Shown: one piece after another, positions 1-10,867 of the stretch
How positions within the stretch are numbered: position 1 is the first letter of the stretch
Layout of the letters: every line of letters starts with the position of its first letter
NCBI GenBank assembly: GCA_947646735.1
Contig: CANTFK010000994.1
Coordinates: forward strand, 930,001-994,000
Source of the DNA: Peronospora farinosa
Lineage: Eukaryota; Oomycota; Peronosporomycetes; Peronosporales; Peronosporaceae
DNA length: 64,000 nt
Direction of reading: 5' to 3'
Translations under genes and position numbers: made by a program
The notes under the pieces: model-generated
Databases searched by the model: none
What the model saw: only the letters and a program-made list of their open reading frames with translations
What the model was told of the DNA's origin: nothing

Positions 1-2496
1 GAGAAAGAGAGACTAAATGCACTCGTGATTAGGAGTATCGGGTGGCATATTTTGAGTGCAAACGCGGTCAATTGGACATGCGCCAGAGGATCCGAGGCCC
101 AAAAGGAGGCATGTCGAAGCCTACGGAAGGAAATTAGAGGCTGACGGTGATGAGAAATGCAGTCAATAAACTGAAAACAAACGTTTAATCACTTACGAGA
201 CGCCTTATGCACGGAGGTAGCAGTTGTAAAAGAGTTGACTGATGGTGTAGAAGCAGCTGGATGTCACATTCAAAGACCAGTTGATGTAAAGCCATCTTGG
301 TAATCCACTTGAGCTTGTGGTCGACTTGAAGTGTCGTAATCTCAGACAGCAACTCGATCATTTGAATGTAAAGTCGAGAATTCTTGAGCCAGATGGAGTT
401 GTGAGCTAGTGATAGTTCAAGCAGTAGACTCAGAACGTCTACACAGCTATCAACGTCGTGGGTTCGCCGCTCAAATAGTGCGAAAAGGATGACAATTGCT
501 TCTGTCGCCACGCTCTGTAGTTCTCGAGCTGTAGACGAAAGTGTTGCACGGAGAATCAATGCTAGGAAGATGAAGGCGTGCGGGAACAAGTGAGGTGGTG
601 CTTCATCCAAATCTCGCTCCAGCTCGGCGAGCAGCAACTGCTTTTCTTTGTCGGAGAGTGACTGGACGTATGTTTCCACACGAACAGCATGGATAGATAG
701 ATGTGTTATTTTTGACGTAACGCCGTGAATGTGCTCGGCATTGCGAGTGAATGCACGTTCCAACTCGTCTCTGGTCGCAGCCATCTCTCTCAAGATCCTT
801 TCTCGACTAGTGACATCCACTAAACCCACAAGATCGCTCAATAAAGTGCTTGCCCACAAGGGGCCAGTTGTGATTGTCTCTGCAACAGTCTTGAATGCGA
901 TTGCGTGCTGTAGCAGAGGTTTGAACAGCATTGGCTTCAGCATCAATGACCAGCGCAACCTCACCAGCACCTCCTCCTCCTGCGACAATTTTATCGTACT
1001 CCTCTCGGTCCTCATGGCCAACGCGTGCATCTTTGCAGCGCAGAGAAGACTGTAACTTGCAAGCTGCTCGGCGTGCAAGAAGCAAAAGTCCAGCAACTTC
1101 TCAACGGTCTCAATCGACTGCAAGACCGGCTCTGATGCAATAATCACCTTGTTGCATTTGGAATGAGCCTCAATTGTCTCGTTTATTAAACTTAGAAACG
1201 GTAACAAGGTCCTCTTCAATGACTTGACCGTCTCGTTTATCGTCGCTATCCATAGCACGTGTCTCCATTGCAATAGCATTACTGGATCCATTGATATCGT
1301 CAGATGGCTACATTTGAGCCAGTCATAGAGTAGCCATGTTCGAAAACGAATACTATGTACCTGCTGTAGCCATCCCTGCACAAGTCGATTCACTTGTATG
1401 AAGTATGTGGACTCGCTGTACCGCATCAATGCCTTTAATTTGGCGGATACGGGACTATAATCGGGTAGATACGGTACGACCTCGTCCATCGCAATGATCA
1501 TTGCTGGACAACGGCTCCTCTTCTGCTCTTCATCTTTCGTCACTGCATCTACCACATCATTTTTCTCTTTATCATCACGAAATATGGAGTCCCATTCTTC
1601 CAACGTCTCTAATCGATCGTGCAGCAGCAGCAAGCGCAGCAACCTCTCTTTTGTCATACCCTATTCCCTGATCAGTACCAAGCTGTGGGTAGGGCTAAAA
1701 CATGTAGCCATGTTATCTTGTAAGGGATGACCATCCAGTCAATGACAGCCATACAATAATGTATCAACAACTGTCTATTGCATTGACTCGGAGCTCGTCG
1801 TGTCGTGGGTTTGCCCAGAAAGCAGCAAATATTAATGTACAAGAGCGTCTAGTAGCTTTATGTCGTCATCGTGGCTTTGTATTTCCTGGTTCAGAATTAT
1901 ACGGTGGTCTTGCCAATAGCTTTGACTACGGACCACTCGGTACGTTACGTCAGTCAATCAATTACTCTCGCTTTCTCTCATTGTACCCATTTATCTTTTT
2001 AATTGTTGCATTCCCAGGCGTTCTCATGAAAAAGAACGTGATGGATCGATGGTGGTTTGAGTTTGTGCAGAAACGACCCAATTGTGTCGGCCTTGATAGC
2101 TCTGTGCTGCTTAAGTCGGCAGTCTGGACAGCGTCTGGCCATGTCGACAATTTTACAGACCCCATGGCGGTCTGCCAATGCTGCAACTCTCGCGTTCGCG
2201 TAGACCAGTTGCTTGAGAAGAAGCTGGAGACACAGGAGGAGATGGACGCTGTGGCGTCACTGTCTTTAGCTGAGATGGATACCTTGCTTCTGCAGCACAA
2301 CGTGGCCTGTCCTCATTGCAACAAGATACACAGCTTCCAGCCCGTCAAGAAGTTTAATCTGCTTTTTCGCACAAACATAGGTGCCACGGACGAGACGTGC
2401 GACTGGATTTATCTACGACCCGAGACGGCACAAGGCGCCTACATCAATTTCGCCAATGTGCAGAGCACCATGCGCAAGAAACTGCCGTTTGGCGTC
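1..2496. repeat. Left arm of a 2.5-kb inverted duplication
   Basis: This segment matches the reverse complement of 18523-21018. Position i pairs with 21019-i at every landmark tested: both starts and both stops of the 490-residue genes, and the synthetase start. There is therefore no net insertion or deletion over about 2.5 kb. The two 490-residue products differ at only about ten residues. The match stops sharply after 2496, inside the synthetase reading frame. The other end is not seen, because the arm reaches the window edge. The near identity implies a recent duplication, recent gene conversion, or a misjoined haplotype. Confidence 0.95.
185..1657 (-). CDS. Unrecognised alpha-helical protein, left duplicate
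   Basis: This is an intact 490-codon frame starting at an ATG, and it is the near-identical twin of 19362-20834. I do not recognise a family. The product is rich in Leu, Glu, Arg and His, with long amphipathic stretches that suggest an all-helical, HEAT-like fold. It has no signal peptide and no clear membrane segment. It is divergent from the synthetase copy, about 100 bp apart. The stop codon directly follows a consensus donor (GTAAGT) overlapping the last codons, so the real gene probably splices here and continues to the left, partly outside the window. Substitutions against the twin are scattered and the frame is open, so this copy may still be functional. Confidence 0.65.
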   Translation of the reverse strand: MTKERLLRLLLLHDRLETLEEWDSIFRDDKEKNDVVDAVTKDEEQKRSRCPAMIIAMDEVVPYLPDYSPVSAKLKALMRYSESTYFIQVNRLVQGWLQQVHSIRFRTWLLYDWLKCSHLTISMDPVMLLQWRHVLWIATINETVKSLKRTLLPFLSLINETIEAHSKCNKVIIASEPVLQSIETVEKLLDFCFLHAEQLASYSLLCAAKMHALAMRTERSTIKLSQEEEVLVRLRWSLMLKPMLFKPLLQHAIAFKTVAETITTGPLWASTLLSDLVGLVDVTSRERILREMAATRDELERAFTRNAEHIHGVTSKITHLSIHAVRVETYVQSLSDKEKQLLLAELERDLDEAPPHLFPHAFIFLALILRATLSSTARELQSVATEAIVILFALFERRTHDVDSCVDVLSLLLELSLAHNSIWLKNSRLYIQMIELLSEITTLQVDHKLKWITKMALHQLVFECDIQLLLHHQSTLLQLLPPCIRRLVSD

Positions 2497-2520
2497 CGGA
2501 AGTGTCACCAAACGTTGTGA
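1759..2520 (+). pseudogene. Glycyl-tRNA synthetase, 3'-truncated duplicate
   Basis: The N-terminal half matches the complete synthetase at 17713-19260 almost exactly, including its 78-bp intron (1940-2017; GTACGT donor, CCCAG acceptor). Homology ends after 2496, just past the class II motif 2 region (RPETAQGAY). The frame then reads eight unrelated residues and stops at 2520. The rest of the catalytic core, motif 3 and the anticodon-binding domain are missing, so the product cannot charge tRNA. It arose when the left duplication arm was joined to unrelated DNA at 2496/2497. Confidence 0.9.
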
Positions 2521-3295
2521 ACTTTTGATGTGTATGTGGTTTCCCACGTCCTCGATGCAGATCATACACTGCGGACCTTCAATCATGGAGAAGGTGCCCT
2601 TCTCCTCCATGTCCAGCTCCATCTGAGCAAGTTACGTCATCGTAGCAGACTTCTTCATTGAGGGGTCATCGTCTTCATGTCTGAACTGTGGTGCTCCAGC
2701 GATGACAGACCAGTGTGACTCGCAGACTTTTTCATACCCTTCTAATGGTTGTCCAGATACACCTGCAGCAGTGAGCGCTTGTCTAGGCCGTCCTCAATGC
2801 CCCGGAACGTGAACAGAGCGGATGGCAGCTGCTAACGTAATTGGAAGCACTTCATTGTGCTGTCTGGAAAAGCAGCACCGATCGCAGCAAGTGGATCAGT
2901 ACATTCTTGAACTTGTTTTTGCGATCCTTCACCGTAAATGACCACGTCGACATGAGACCCGCTTTGTCCGGGTAGCACGCCTCGATGAGGTCACGTAGCG
3001 ACTGGCACGAACTCTGACACTTGTCGTCGTGACACGTCCACATCTCTTCCACTTGGTTGCGGAACGACAGAAACTTCGAGTACTGGCACGTCACATACTA
3101 CCTGTTCTGCGTTGACACGCTCGACGTCGTGATGGTATACACGTTGTGTCCCTCCTCCTTCTTGGTCGCGAACACGGTCAGATGCAGTGGTTGTTCGTTG
3201 CCCACACACGGACGTAGCTCTTTCAACGTATACAGCTTCGACTTAGGTCGCTTCGGTGCCTGCGGGGCCGACATCTCGTTTGGCTGAGGAACCAC
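2497..3295 (-). pseudogene. Decayed PX-RING paralogue, cut by the duplication junction
   Basis: Reverse-strand translation follows the intact PX-RING protein at 4098-5090 from near its N-terminus through the PX-like part (YSKFLSFRNQ against YSEFLTFRNK), then DKRSLLQV, and up to the first RING cysteine pair (CMIC). The copy carries an in-frame TAG at 3098-3100, a one-base frameshift with further stops near 2850, and another stop after LDNH. The C-terminal RING half is gone, because the sequence switches at 2497 to the truncated synthetase. No ATG was found for the first codon; the open stretch begins at a GTG. It is a dead copy. Confidence 0.8.
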
Positions 3296-4097
3296 GCGAA
3301 GCTCCTTGCACGAGAATAGAATGTCGCATGTGTTAAAGCGAGTATTTTTTTGACGATTGCATGCTGGACAAGAACAAGATCAGGCCGCTTGGTGCTTGGT
3401 CAATGCCAATATGACAAATGGCAATGCTTACTCAGTCTTTTATCTACAGACGTGGGAGATAGAAAGAAATGTGAATGACCTCGAGAACGAGTTGTTGTAT
3501 GGAGTAAGGAATACGGTGCAGTGTTCCAGCAATACTGTACGGATCGGGCGTGCTAAATGACGCGCTAGAATGCGCGTACAAGTCAATACCTCGGCGTCTC
3601 GTGAGGAGATCGACATGCCAAGTCCATGCACATCAATGATGCCTCGAATCCATCACCGTGCGCAAGACAAGTATGGCGCCTGTGCACTGTTGGTATCTGC
3701 AAATTACCCTAGATTTTTTCCAGTTTCTAGTGAATGCCATCGTGGGCACGCCGCTGCCACTGTTTTGTCATGGGGATTGGCGGCGTGACTGTCGTTATGA
3801 GTTCCTGTTGTTGCTGTTTACAATACAAGTATCCATGAAGAGCTCATATTTGCTTACAAAAGTTGTCTTATAAGCTTTTCAATACTTTACGATCCCGTGA
3901 TTTCTCAGTCAGCGAGAACCGGCCAAAGAAGTTTGCAATTCGCTGATTATGTCTTGCTTCCGTCCCGAAACGGCTGCGGTCCAGCTACATCCGGGCATGT
4001 AAAAGGACCGCGTGTGTAGTTTGCTTGACTGAAAAATAGCGTCATTCATATATAAGAAGCCATAAGGCATGACTGTGCACTGTCGTAGTCGATGATT
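3296..4097. other. Intergenic, no gene recognised
   Basis: About 800 bp lie between the PX-RING relic and the intact PX-RING gene. Only short overlapping frames without recognisable motifs are present on either strand. The left part may hold the relic's promoter and the right part the 3' region of the intact gene. Confidence 0.5.
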
Positions 4098-5090
4098 TTA
4101 CTTGGCTGCTGAAGTCAGTGGGTCCTCGTTAAAGTCGCCAAGCCACCATTGCACTTGATTCTTCAGGCGACAATAGTTAATGATAGCAGGAGGCCCTACC
4201 TGAGCTCTACACAATGGGCACTCGTACTGGAACAATAACCACTCAAAGATGCACTTGCGATGAAAGGTATGCTTGCACTGGAGAACGATCGGAGAGCTGT
4301 CACTGCAGCTGGTACCAACTGCATTAAAAGTGGTCGATCCCACAAGATCCAGACAGATCATGCAATGATCTTCATCTGTTACATCTTCTGAAGAAGTACT
4401 TGAATCTAGTGACGACAAATTCGACGTGGTTGAAGATTTCTTCAAGGTGCTCTTGCGCTTCAATATTGATAGGTCCGTGGTGGTCGCCGATTTTTTTATG
4501 CCGGGCTGATGGTTGTCCACAAAAACTTGCAGAAGTGAGCGCTTATCCGCATCGTGCTTGACGACGAGGAACTCCAAGACATTGGACGGTAGTTTCTGTC
4601 GCGCATGAAAGCACTTCATAGCACTGCCGGGAAGAAGAATGCATCGAAGCAAATACACCAACACATTCTCTAGCTTTGTTTTGCGGTGGTTGACCGCTCC
4701 GGACCATTTTGACATAATTTCTGGACGTTTCTTTGGAAAGAAAGCCGCCATGGCATCACGAATAGCTTGGCACGAGCCACAACAGTCCTTCTCCGCGCAC
4801 GTCCATAGGTCGGCCACCTTGTTACGGAAGGTTAGAAATTCTGAATAGCGGTAGGAAACGCCCCACGAATTTTTCGTGGTCACACTCGAGATTGTGCAGT
4901 TGTACACTACGAAGTCCTCTTTCTTAGTGGCTGAAGACACGCTTACGCGGAGAGGCAGATCTCGACGAGCGCAGTCAGCTAGCATTTGTAGCGTGTAATT
5001 CTTGCAGTTGCCACGCTTTTCAAGCTCAGCGGTCTGCAGGTCTTGTTGTCGAGCAGTGGAGTTCGGCTCGGGGACGAAAAAGCTATTCAT
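4098..5090 (-). CDS. PX-like domain and RING-H2 finger protein
   Basis: This is a single-exon, 330-residue protein. Residues about 45-190 look like a PX (phosphoinositide-binding) domain: an N-terminal beta region, then RYSEFLTFRNKV, a Cys-rich insertion and a helical end. A Ser/Thr-rich linker follows (about 200-240). Residues about 242-300 form a RING-H2 finger: a CMIC pair, then C-K-H-T-F-H-R-K-C, then the CPLC pair. Inferred role: a membrane-recruited E3 ubiquitin ligase acting at endosomes. RING-H2 fingers usually bind an E2, and PX domains usually bind PI3P. The start is the first in-frame ATG. A truncated sister lies 800 bp downstream. The PX assignment is from pattern only. Confidence 0.75.
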   Translation of the reverse strand: MNSFFVPEPNSTARQQDLQTAELEKRGNCKNYTLQMLADCARRDLPLRVSVSSATKKEDFVVYNCTISSVTTKNSWGVSYRYSEFLTFRNKVADLWTCAEKDCCGSCQAIRDAMAAFFPKKRPEIMSKWSGAVNHRKTKLENVLVYLLRCILLPGSAMKCFHARQKLPSNVLEFLVVKHDADKRSLLQVFVDNHQPGIKKSATTTDLSILKRKSTLKKSSTTSNLSSLDSSTSSEDVTDEDHCMICLDLVGSTTFNAVGTSCSDSSPIVLQCKHTFHRKCIFEWLLFQYECPLCRAQVGPPAIINYCRLKNQVQWWLGDFNEDPLTSAAK

Positions 5091-6644
5091 GAGACCTAGA
5101 GCTCAGTAAGGATCGGTCACGACTTGATCTGTAGTCAGCAGATTGGACAATGAACGACTACTCTAACGTCGTGGATTCTGTGAACTTCCATTACATCCGT
5201 ACTGCCTGGTAGGCTGCAGAAATTCTCTAGAAACCGGTACACATGAGACAGGCAAGTGCGTTCTACTGCACGACTAGAGGGACGTGACATGCATGAAATC
5301 CAGTGAGCACCTGTAAACACATTAGGTGTTGACAACCATTGGTCGACATATACGCGTCACTCCTCTCGTCGGCCTTGCTCTCGCCGCCTTATGATATCTG
5401 ATTGAATACGGGGCCGTACGCATGTTCGGAACACCAAAGATTCGTGATGGGGCACGTTTGTGCTCCCAATAAACGTGGAGATGCCATGCAACCGTGCGAC
5501 CGATAAGTACGTGTCACCTTTGCAGGATATGCATCAGAATCACAAGAACACAAAATGTTGGCGGTGGCTCAAGTTGTTTAAGTTGGATTCACAACCTATG
5601 CTAAGCCTGCTGGACAGATCATCTCCTTTGACACAAACGCCTATCTGAAGAGGTACGGCAACGACTTTTTTCTCTCAGTGCGCTTCTCTGCCTTAAGCTC
5701 CCGAGTCGAACGCTCTTTAACTTGCTACGTCCATGCTTTCGTGCCTGGACGTTGCAAGTTGGGAGCGTGTTTAATAGATGCCAAGTTGGCAGTAACAGCT
5801 TGGCATCTGCTGTGATCGGCTCCAGTCACTTCATCGTCCCATCCTTTTACCATCGCGTTACGGCGTCCGGTTTTGACACCGTGCCAATTGCTTACCAAGA
5901 CACCGTCCACATATGCAAGCAATCTAGAATATCAGAACCGCATGTAGCGTCTGCAAAAGGAGGTCGTACCTTTTACAAAGATCATGTTTTGGTGTAGGGC
6001 GTCATCCTGCCATGAAAGCAGACGAACCAAGCTGAAGTTTGTGGGATGGGCATGGGTGATGGGCACGGGTGATGAGCACGGGTGATGGGCATGAGTGATC
6101 TTCATCATTTCTGAAGTTAGCCCGATTATGCGCTGTGTCGATCGAAGGGGGTATTGCGAAAAATGTCAGCGTGGAAAAGACTTGTGACTTAATATGAGGA
6201 TCGGCAGGCACACAAGCAAGAGAAGCCAGTGCGGTGGTATTGTCTTTAGTAGACGTAATGTGACTCAGATTCGTCGGCACATGAACGTCTTGTACATGCA
6301 TTGAATCTACCTAGATCATGGCAAGACAGACAGTGATCACCAGCAAACGAGCGACAGACTATTTTCAGCAAGCCGACAGCAGTGGCACTCCTTCTTCTTC
6401 TATCGACCTACGCATTCACTAACATAAAGATGTAGCAGCCGAATCATTTGTCAAACGCACTTCTCGTCAGTATTTATCGTTCTTACTTTTTCTCCATTTA
6501 CTTCATGAGTCAGCACCATCACGCCGTCCTGACTTAGAATTTCGTCTGCACTCGCCTTACCGCTGAGTCTGCGCGGTGTTCTTTAACGTTTCCGGAGCGC
6601 ACAATCCGTCTCAGCACGGCAACTCGGCTTGTTGTGCATTCCAC
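5091..6644. other. Intergenic, short tandem repeat, no gene recognised
   Basis: This 1.55-kb stretch has no frame with recognisable motifs. Near 6041-6100 is an imperfect tandem of a roughly 15-bp unit (GGGCAYGRGTGATG-like). The right end holds the 3' region of the myristoyltransferase gene. I see no transposon signature. Confidence 0.45.
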
Positions 6645-7955
6645 CTAGCATAGCACGATACCAACCTTGTTGCTCTCCATGCGCGGACAGCGCCAGTTGT
6701 ACAAGTAGTACATAAGGTCGCCATCGCCAGGTCCAAACTTGAGCTCCTTCAAGAACTCCGTGTTGTCCATGAGGCTAAGCGCGTTAAAGACGTCAAAGTT
6801 CTCCTTCCTGGCCATGATCAGCATGTCATTCATAAGCTCCGTAAGTGGCACCGACGTGGCCACATTGTAGAACGAGTAGGCAGCGTTCAGTTTGCTATGC
6901 TTGTCATGACCAATGACAGTAGACGGCAAATGGTAAAAGCTTGTAAAGTCCGTGATCTTGTGCGTCTCAGAGTTCTCCACCACGTACGCATTGATAACAC
7001 CCTCGCGTGGGAGCATCCAGTGGGCCACGTCAATCTGGTCGTAGTCTGGCACAAGATTAAACTTGGCTAAATACGTCTTCAGCAGCGCCGTCACTTGGGC
7101 AACATCCTTCTTTTGCATGGGTCGGAATCCAGGCACTGCAGTGGTCTCTGGCAACTTGAACATCTTGATTGTGCGTGTCATCGTCATCCTTGGTGCAAGT
7201 CTCGAAAAGCCTACTTCAATAAGTTTCTTGGGGTTCAACGACCGATGAAAGTAGCGACATTGCGCCACAGGCATTGGCAGCACCACACCAGCAGTATAGA
7301 CGGCCTGCCAGATATTGCGAAGGTTCACTCTGCGTGTGATTTCTTTGATAAGCACCGGTGCAAGTCGTTTGGTTCTCAATTTCTTGTGTACACATAGAAA
7401 ATTAATCTCAGCCATAGGCATAACCGTTTTGTAGACTCTTGTTTTGACTGGAATCCCAGAGATAAAAGCCATAAGCTTGTTAGTTTTCTGATTACGGACA
7501 CCCACATGCCAATCCTTATGAAAATCAGGAGGTGTGAGTGCCCACCGAAGAAAATTAATAGAGTAATCAAATCGAAACATATTGTCATCATCTTCAACGT
7601 AATTCTGTGTCAATAGATCATACACTTCCTCTGTCTCATGTGCATTGGAAAGATCAAGTTCACTCCATACAAAACCGGGTGGCATATTGTACGGTTCCTG
7701 TCGTACATCATTTATGCTCTTTGGTGGGTCAATAGCTCCATGTTGACGTGGAAATTCATCCAACGCCGGGACAGGCTGGGTCTTCCAGAATTTAAAATCT
7801 TTTTGGGCCGCGAGAGCATTTCGATCAGAAGATGGTGCTTGAGAGGCCGTCGCAAACTGAAGCTGTTTCAATACGTCCAAGAATTCTTCTTGTTCTTCCA
7901 CGGTAACAAGCGTCTCCAGCGTCTTCTTGTCTGAAGACGGAGAAGAGCTGCTCAT
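6645..7955 (-). CDS. NMT: Glycylpeptide N-tetradecanoyltransferase (N-myristoyltransferase)
   Basis: The enzyme transfers myristate from myristoyl-CoA to N-terminal glycines of cytosolic proteins. The 436-residue product has the family's FWKTQPVP start of the catalytic core (about residue 55), the first signature around EINFLCVHKKLR and LIKEITRRVNL (about 190-215), and the second signature KFGPGDG followed by YYLYNW near the C-terminus. Its length is typical. It is a single exon starting at the ATG at 7955, with an acidic, Ser-rich N-terminal tail. It is head-to-head with a damaged paralogue starting about 160 bp away, so the two may share a bidirectional promoter. All landmark motifs are intact, so this should be the working copy. 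Confidence 0.95.
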   Translation of the reverse strand: MSSSSPSSDKKTLETLVTVEEQEEFLDVLKQLQFATASQAPSSDRNALAAQKDFKFWKTQPVPALDEFPRQHGAIDPPKSINDVRQEPYNMPPGFVWSELDLSNAHETEEVYDLLTQNYVEDDDNMFRFDYSINFLRWALTPPDFHKDWHVGVRNQKTNKLMAFISGIPVKTRVYKTVMPMAEINFLCVHKKLRTKRLAPVLIKEITRRVNLRNIWQAVYTAGVVLPMPVAQCRYFHRSLNPKKLIEVGFSRLAPRMTMTRTIKMFKLPETTAVPGFRPMQKKDVAQVTALLKTYLAKFNLVPDYDQIDVAHWMLPREGVINAYVVENSETHKITDFTSFYHLPSTVIGHDKHSKLNAAYSFYNVATSVPLTELMNDMLIMARKENFDVFNALSLMDNTEFLKELKFGPGDGDLMYYLYNWRCPRMESNKVGIVLC

Positions 7956-8116
7956 GAGGACGGATTGATGACTGGAGGGGAATTGTTGGCGGAATGTAAG
8001 GAGTTTAGACCAATGACAAAAGCGCTAAAAGATATGTGGTGTACATGAATTGTCCTGTATCCCCTCTCATTACGAATAAACCCATAACTATTAAATATTT
8101 CAGGATTTTAAATTCA
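7956..8116. promoter_or_regulatory. Shared upstream region of the two divergent NMT genes
   Basis: The roughly 160-bp interval separates the start codons of the divergent paralogues and must contain both core promoters. I could not identify a specific initiator element. Confidence 0.4.
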
Positions 8117-9392
8117 ATGGACGGGCACAAGGAGACACTTGAGATGGCAACAGAAGAAGACAACGAAGAAAAGGAGCTGCAATCATTTCAGCACGTTCAT
8201 ATGGATTCATCTATACAAACACCCGAAAAATACTCTCAAAACGAATATCGATTTTGGAAAACTCAACCGGTTCCACAAGTCAAAGAGCCAGTTATAATAG
8301 CCGGACCCATTCATGTCCCTTCTACGACCGTGAGACAGACGCCCTATCATTTACCAGCTGGTTTTCAATGGTCCAATTTAAATGTAATGAACCCATTAGA
8401 TCTTACAGAAGTATATAACTTCTTGGCCATGAATTACGTTGAAAATGAAGCGAGTACAATTCGGTTGGCATACTCAATGGACTTTTTACAATGGGATTCT
8501 TACACCTCCAAAGTATCAACATAATTGGCACATTGGCATACGAAGTACGTGCAATAAAAAGCTCTTGGCTTTTGTATCGGGGATTCCAGTCAAGACGAGA
8601 ATTTATGCGTCAAGACTTGAAATGGCCGAGATTAATTTTCTTTGTGTACACAAGAGATTACGCGATCGGCGATTAACGCCAGTGCTGATTAAAGAAATTA
8701 CACGCAGAATCAATCTTTCTAACGTGTGGCAGGCTGTTTACACGGCTGGAGTGGTCCTGCCCATACCTTTAGCAGAATGTCGCTACTTTCATCGGTCATT
8801 AAACCCTAAGAAACTTATACAAGTCGGATTCTCTCCAATATTGCCGCAAAAGACACTGGCACAGACGATCAAGATGTTTAATTTACCAACACGTACGTTG
8901 ACAACCGGATTTCGACCGATGGAGAAGACAGACGTCCCACAAGTCACGAAATTGCTTCAAGAATATCTGACAAAATTTCATCTCGCGATCGAGTTTAGTG
9001 AAGAAGATGTGGCACATTGGATGGTGCCTCGAGTAGGGGTGGTAAACGCCTATGTGGTTGAAAACCCGGACACACAACAAGTTACAGATGTGTGCAGCTT
9101 CTACCACCTACCGTCAACTATCATCGGTGATGACAAATACAAGAAACTTAACGCTGCGTACTCTTTTTACAATGTGGCCAAGTCGGTATCACTAACACAA
9201 TTGATGCAAGACGCACTGATCATGGCAAAGAAGGAACACTTGGACGTATTTAATGCGCTAGATGTGATGGATAACATTGAGATGCTGCAATCTCTCAAGT
9301 TTGGACCTGGTAGTGGAGTATTGCAGTATTACCTGTATAATTGGCGATGTCCTAGGATGAGCAGTGATCGTGTGGGCATCGTGCTTTGCTAG
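8117..9392 (+). pseudogene. Second N-myristoyltransferase copy, broken by one frameshift
   Basis: The reading starts at the ATG at 8117 and follows NMT to about 8494. An extra base in the region ATGGGATTCT (8491-8500) then shifts the frame. The upstream frame stops at 8524, and the rest of the enzyme continues in the next frame to 9392. With one base fewer the gene would encode about 424 residues, close to its neighbour. Both signature regions are present, but the second reads GSG where the neighbour and the family have GDG. No other stop interrupts the frame. This fits a very recent pseudogene, a functional divergent paralogue with a sequencing error, or less likely an unannotated intron. 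Protein-level divergence from the neighbour is substantial. Confidence 0.75.
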
Positions 9393-10185
9393 TCGTGACT
9401 GAGTATGATGAAATTACAAGACACGGACCAGTCGAGTTTATGTGGATGAAGGAGATGGCAATCGCATTTTCGGCTATATCGCAACACACTTTATCAAACA
9501 GTTGGGGAAGCATGATATCTTACACCTTACTGATAAGCTAGTTTGGTAGGAAAAATCATGATCGTTAGACCGGAGAGTTGGTTTGCCATCGAAAGGTCTT
9601 CCGGAATCGTATCGGCCAAGTTCTGACCATGATTTGAAAGCAAATTTGGTGCGGTACCGATGTCTTTTCGTCTGCGCCGAAGCACGAGGTACAAAATGAC
9701 GCGCTGATACTGATAAAAACAATCATGGACAAAGTGGATATGCCAATATATGTCACTCGCTGGCAACGACTGCTTGGATGAGAGCAAATGAGTTTATTTG
9801 ACTCTGGTTGTTCAGTCCGAGGAAACATGACACGATTTGTTCATGATAAAAGCTTGCTATCGGCAACAGACGGAATTTTGACATTGACCACATGAACGAC
9901 AAAGCACTGGAGATTGGTGCTATTTAGTAGGTAAAAGGCGAGGGGAAGACGGAACTTGCCCGCTTGAGGTTCTGGAGCTTTTGAACTATGGACGTTTTTC
10001 TTTCAACCACAAGGGTGTTTACTGCATCGAGCTTCGGACCAAGAAGCGGAACAATTGATAGCCGCATTCAATAGGCAGACAGATTGTTACTCAAGATGTG
10101 TCCGATGCTGTGATTCACGATACCGATATGCTCTGAATCTGAATTTAATGTTGAATGAAGGGGACGACTCGAAAGTGATATAATA
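9393..10185. other. Intergenic, no gene recognised
   Basis: Only short frames without motifs are present between the second NMT copy and the homopolymer block. I see nothing supportable here. Confidence 0.4.
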
Positions 10186-10620
10186 ACTTTTCCCCCCCCA
10201 CAAAAAAGAAGAAATTTCTGGGGGGGGGGGGAAAGCCCCAAGGGGAGGGGGGCTTTTTTAACTATTTTTTGTTTTTCGAAAATTTTAAAATTTTTTTTTT
10301 TTTTTTTTTGCCCTCCTTTTGAAGGGTGGGTTTTTTTTTCTCCCCCCCTCCCCCCTCTCCCCCCCTATTTTTTTTTAAAAATTTTTTTTGGGGGGGGGGG
10401 GGGGCGGCCCGCCAGTGTTCCTTTCCCCTTGGTGGGGGGGGGGAAAAAAAATATATAAAGGGTTGGGGTTTTACTCTTTTTTTTAATATTTTTTTTTTTT
10501 GGGTGGGTTTGTCAAAAAAAGGGGTTTTTTAAAAAAAAAAAAGAAAGAAGAGATTTTTTTTTTTGAGAGGGTGTGTGGTGGGTGGTGGGGTGTGTTTTTT
10601 ATATTTTTTTTTTTTTTTCC
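10186..10620. repeat. Homopolymer-dominated low-complexity block
   Basis: About 435 bp consist almost entirely of runs of one base: C8, G10-G14, long T runs, A runs, and mixed G/T and C/T tracts. The DNA on both sides is of normal composition. The pattern does not resemble a microsatellite with a fixed unit. It looks like an unresolved consensus or a polymerase or assembly artefact. A genuine but extremely degenerate G/T-rich tract cannot be excluded. Confidence 0.8.
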
Positions 10621-10867
10621 CTTCTTGATTCAAGAATTTGTCTTGCACAGGAGAGCATGGCATGATGCTCATTACCTTATCCTATTCAGTTAATATGTGG
10701 GCAGCCTATTGCAGAGTCGTCAGTATTGGTAGCTTCGACATCCGGTCATCGTGTCAGCCATACTCTACATGGCACAAAGCGGTCACTTGTTGCAACAGTT
10801 CTTTCCTCTTTCTCTCCATTATTTTTTCATCTCCATGGTTACACTACTACATGCGCTAAACAACAAA

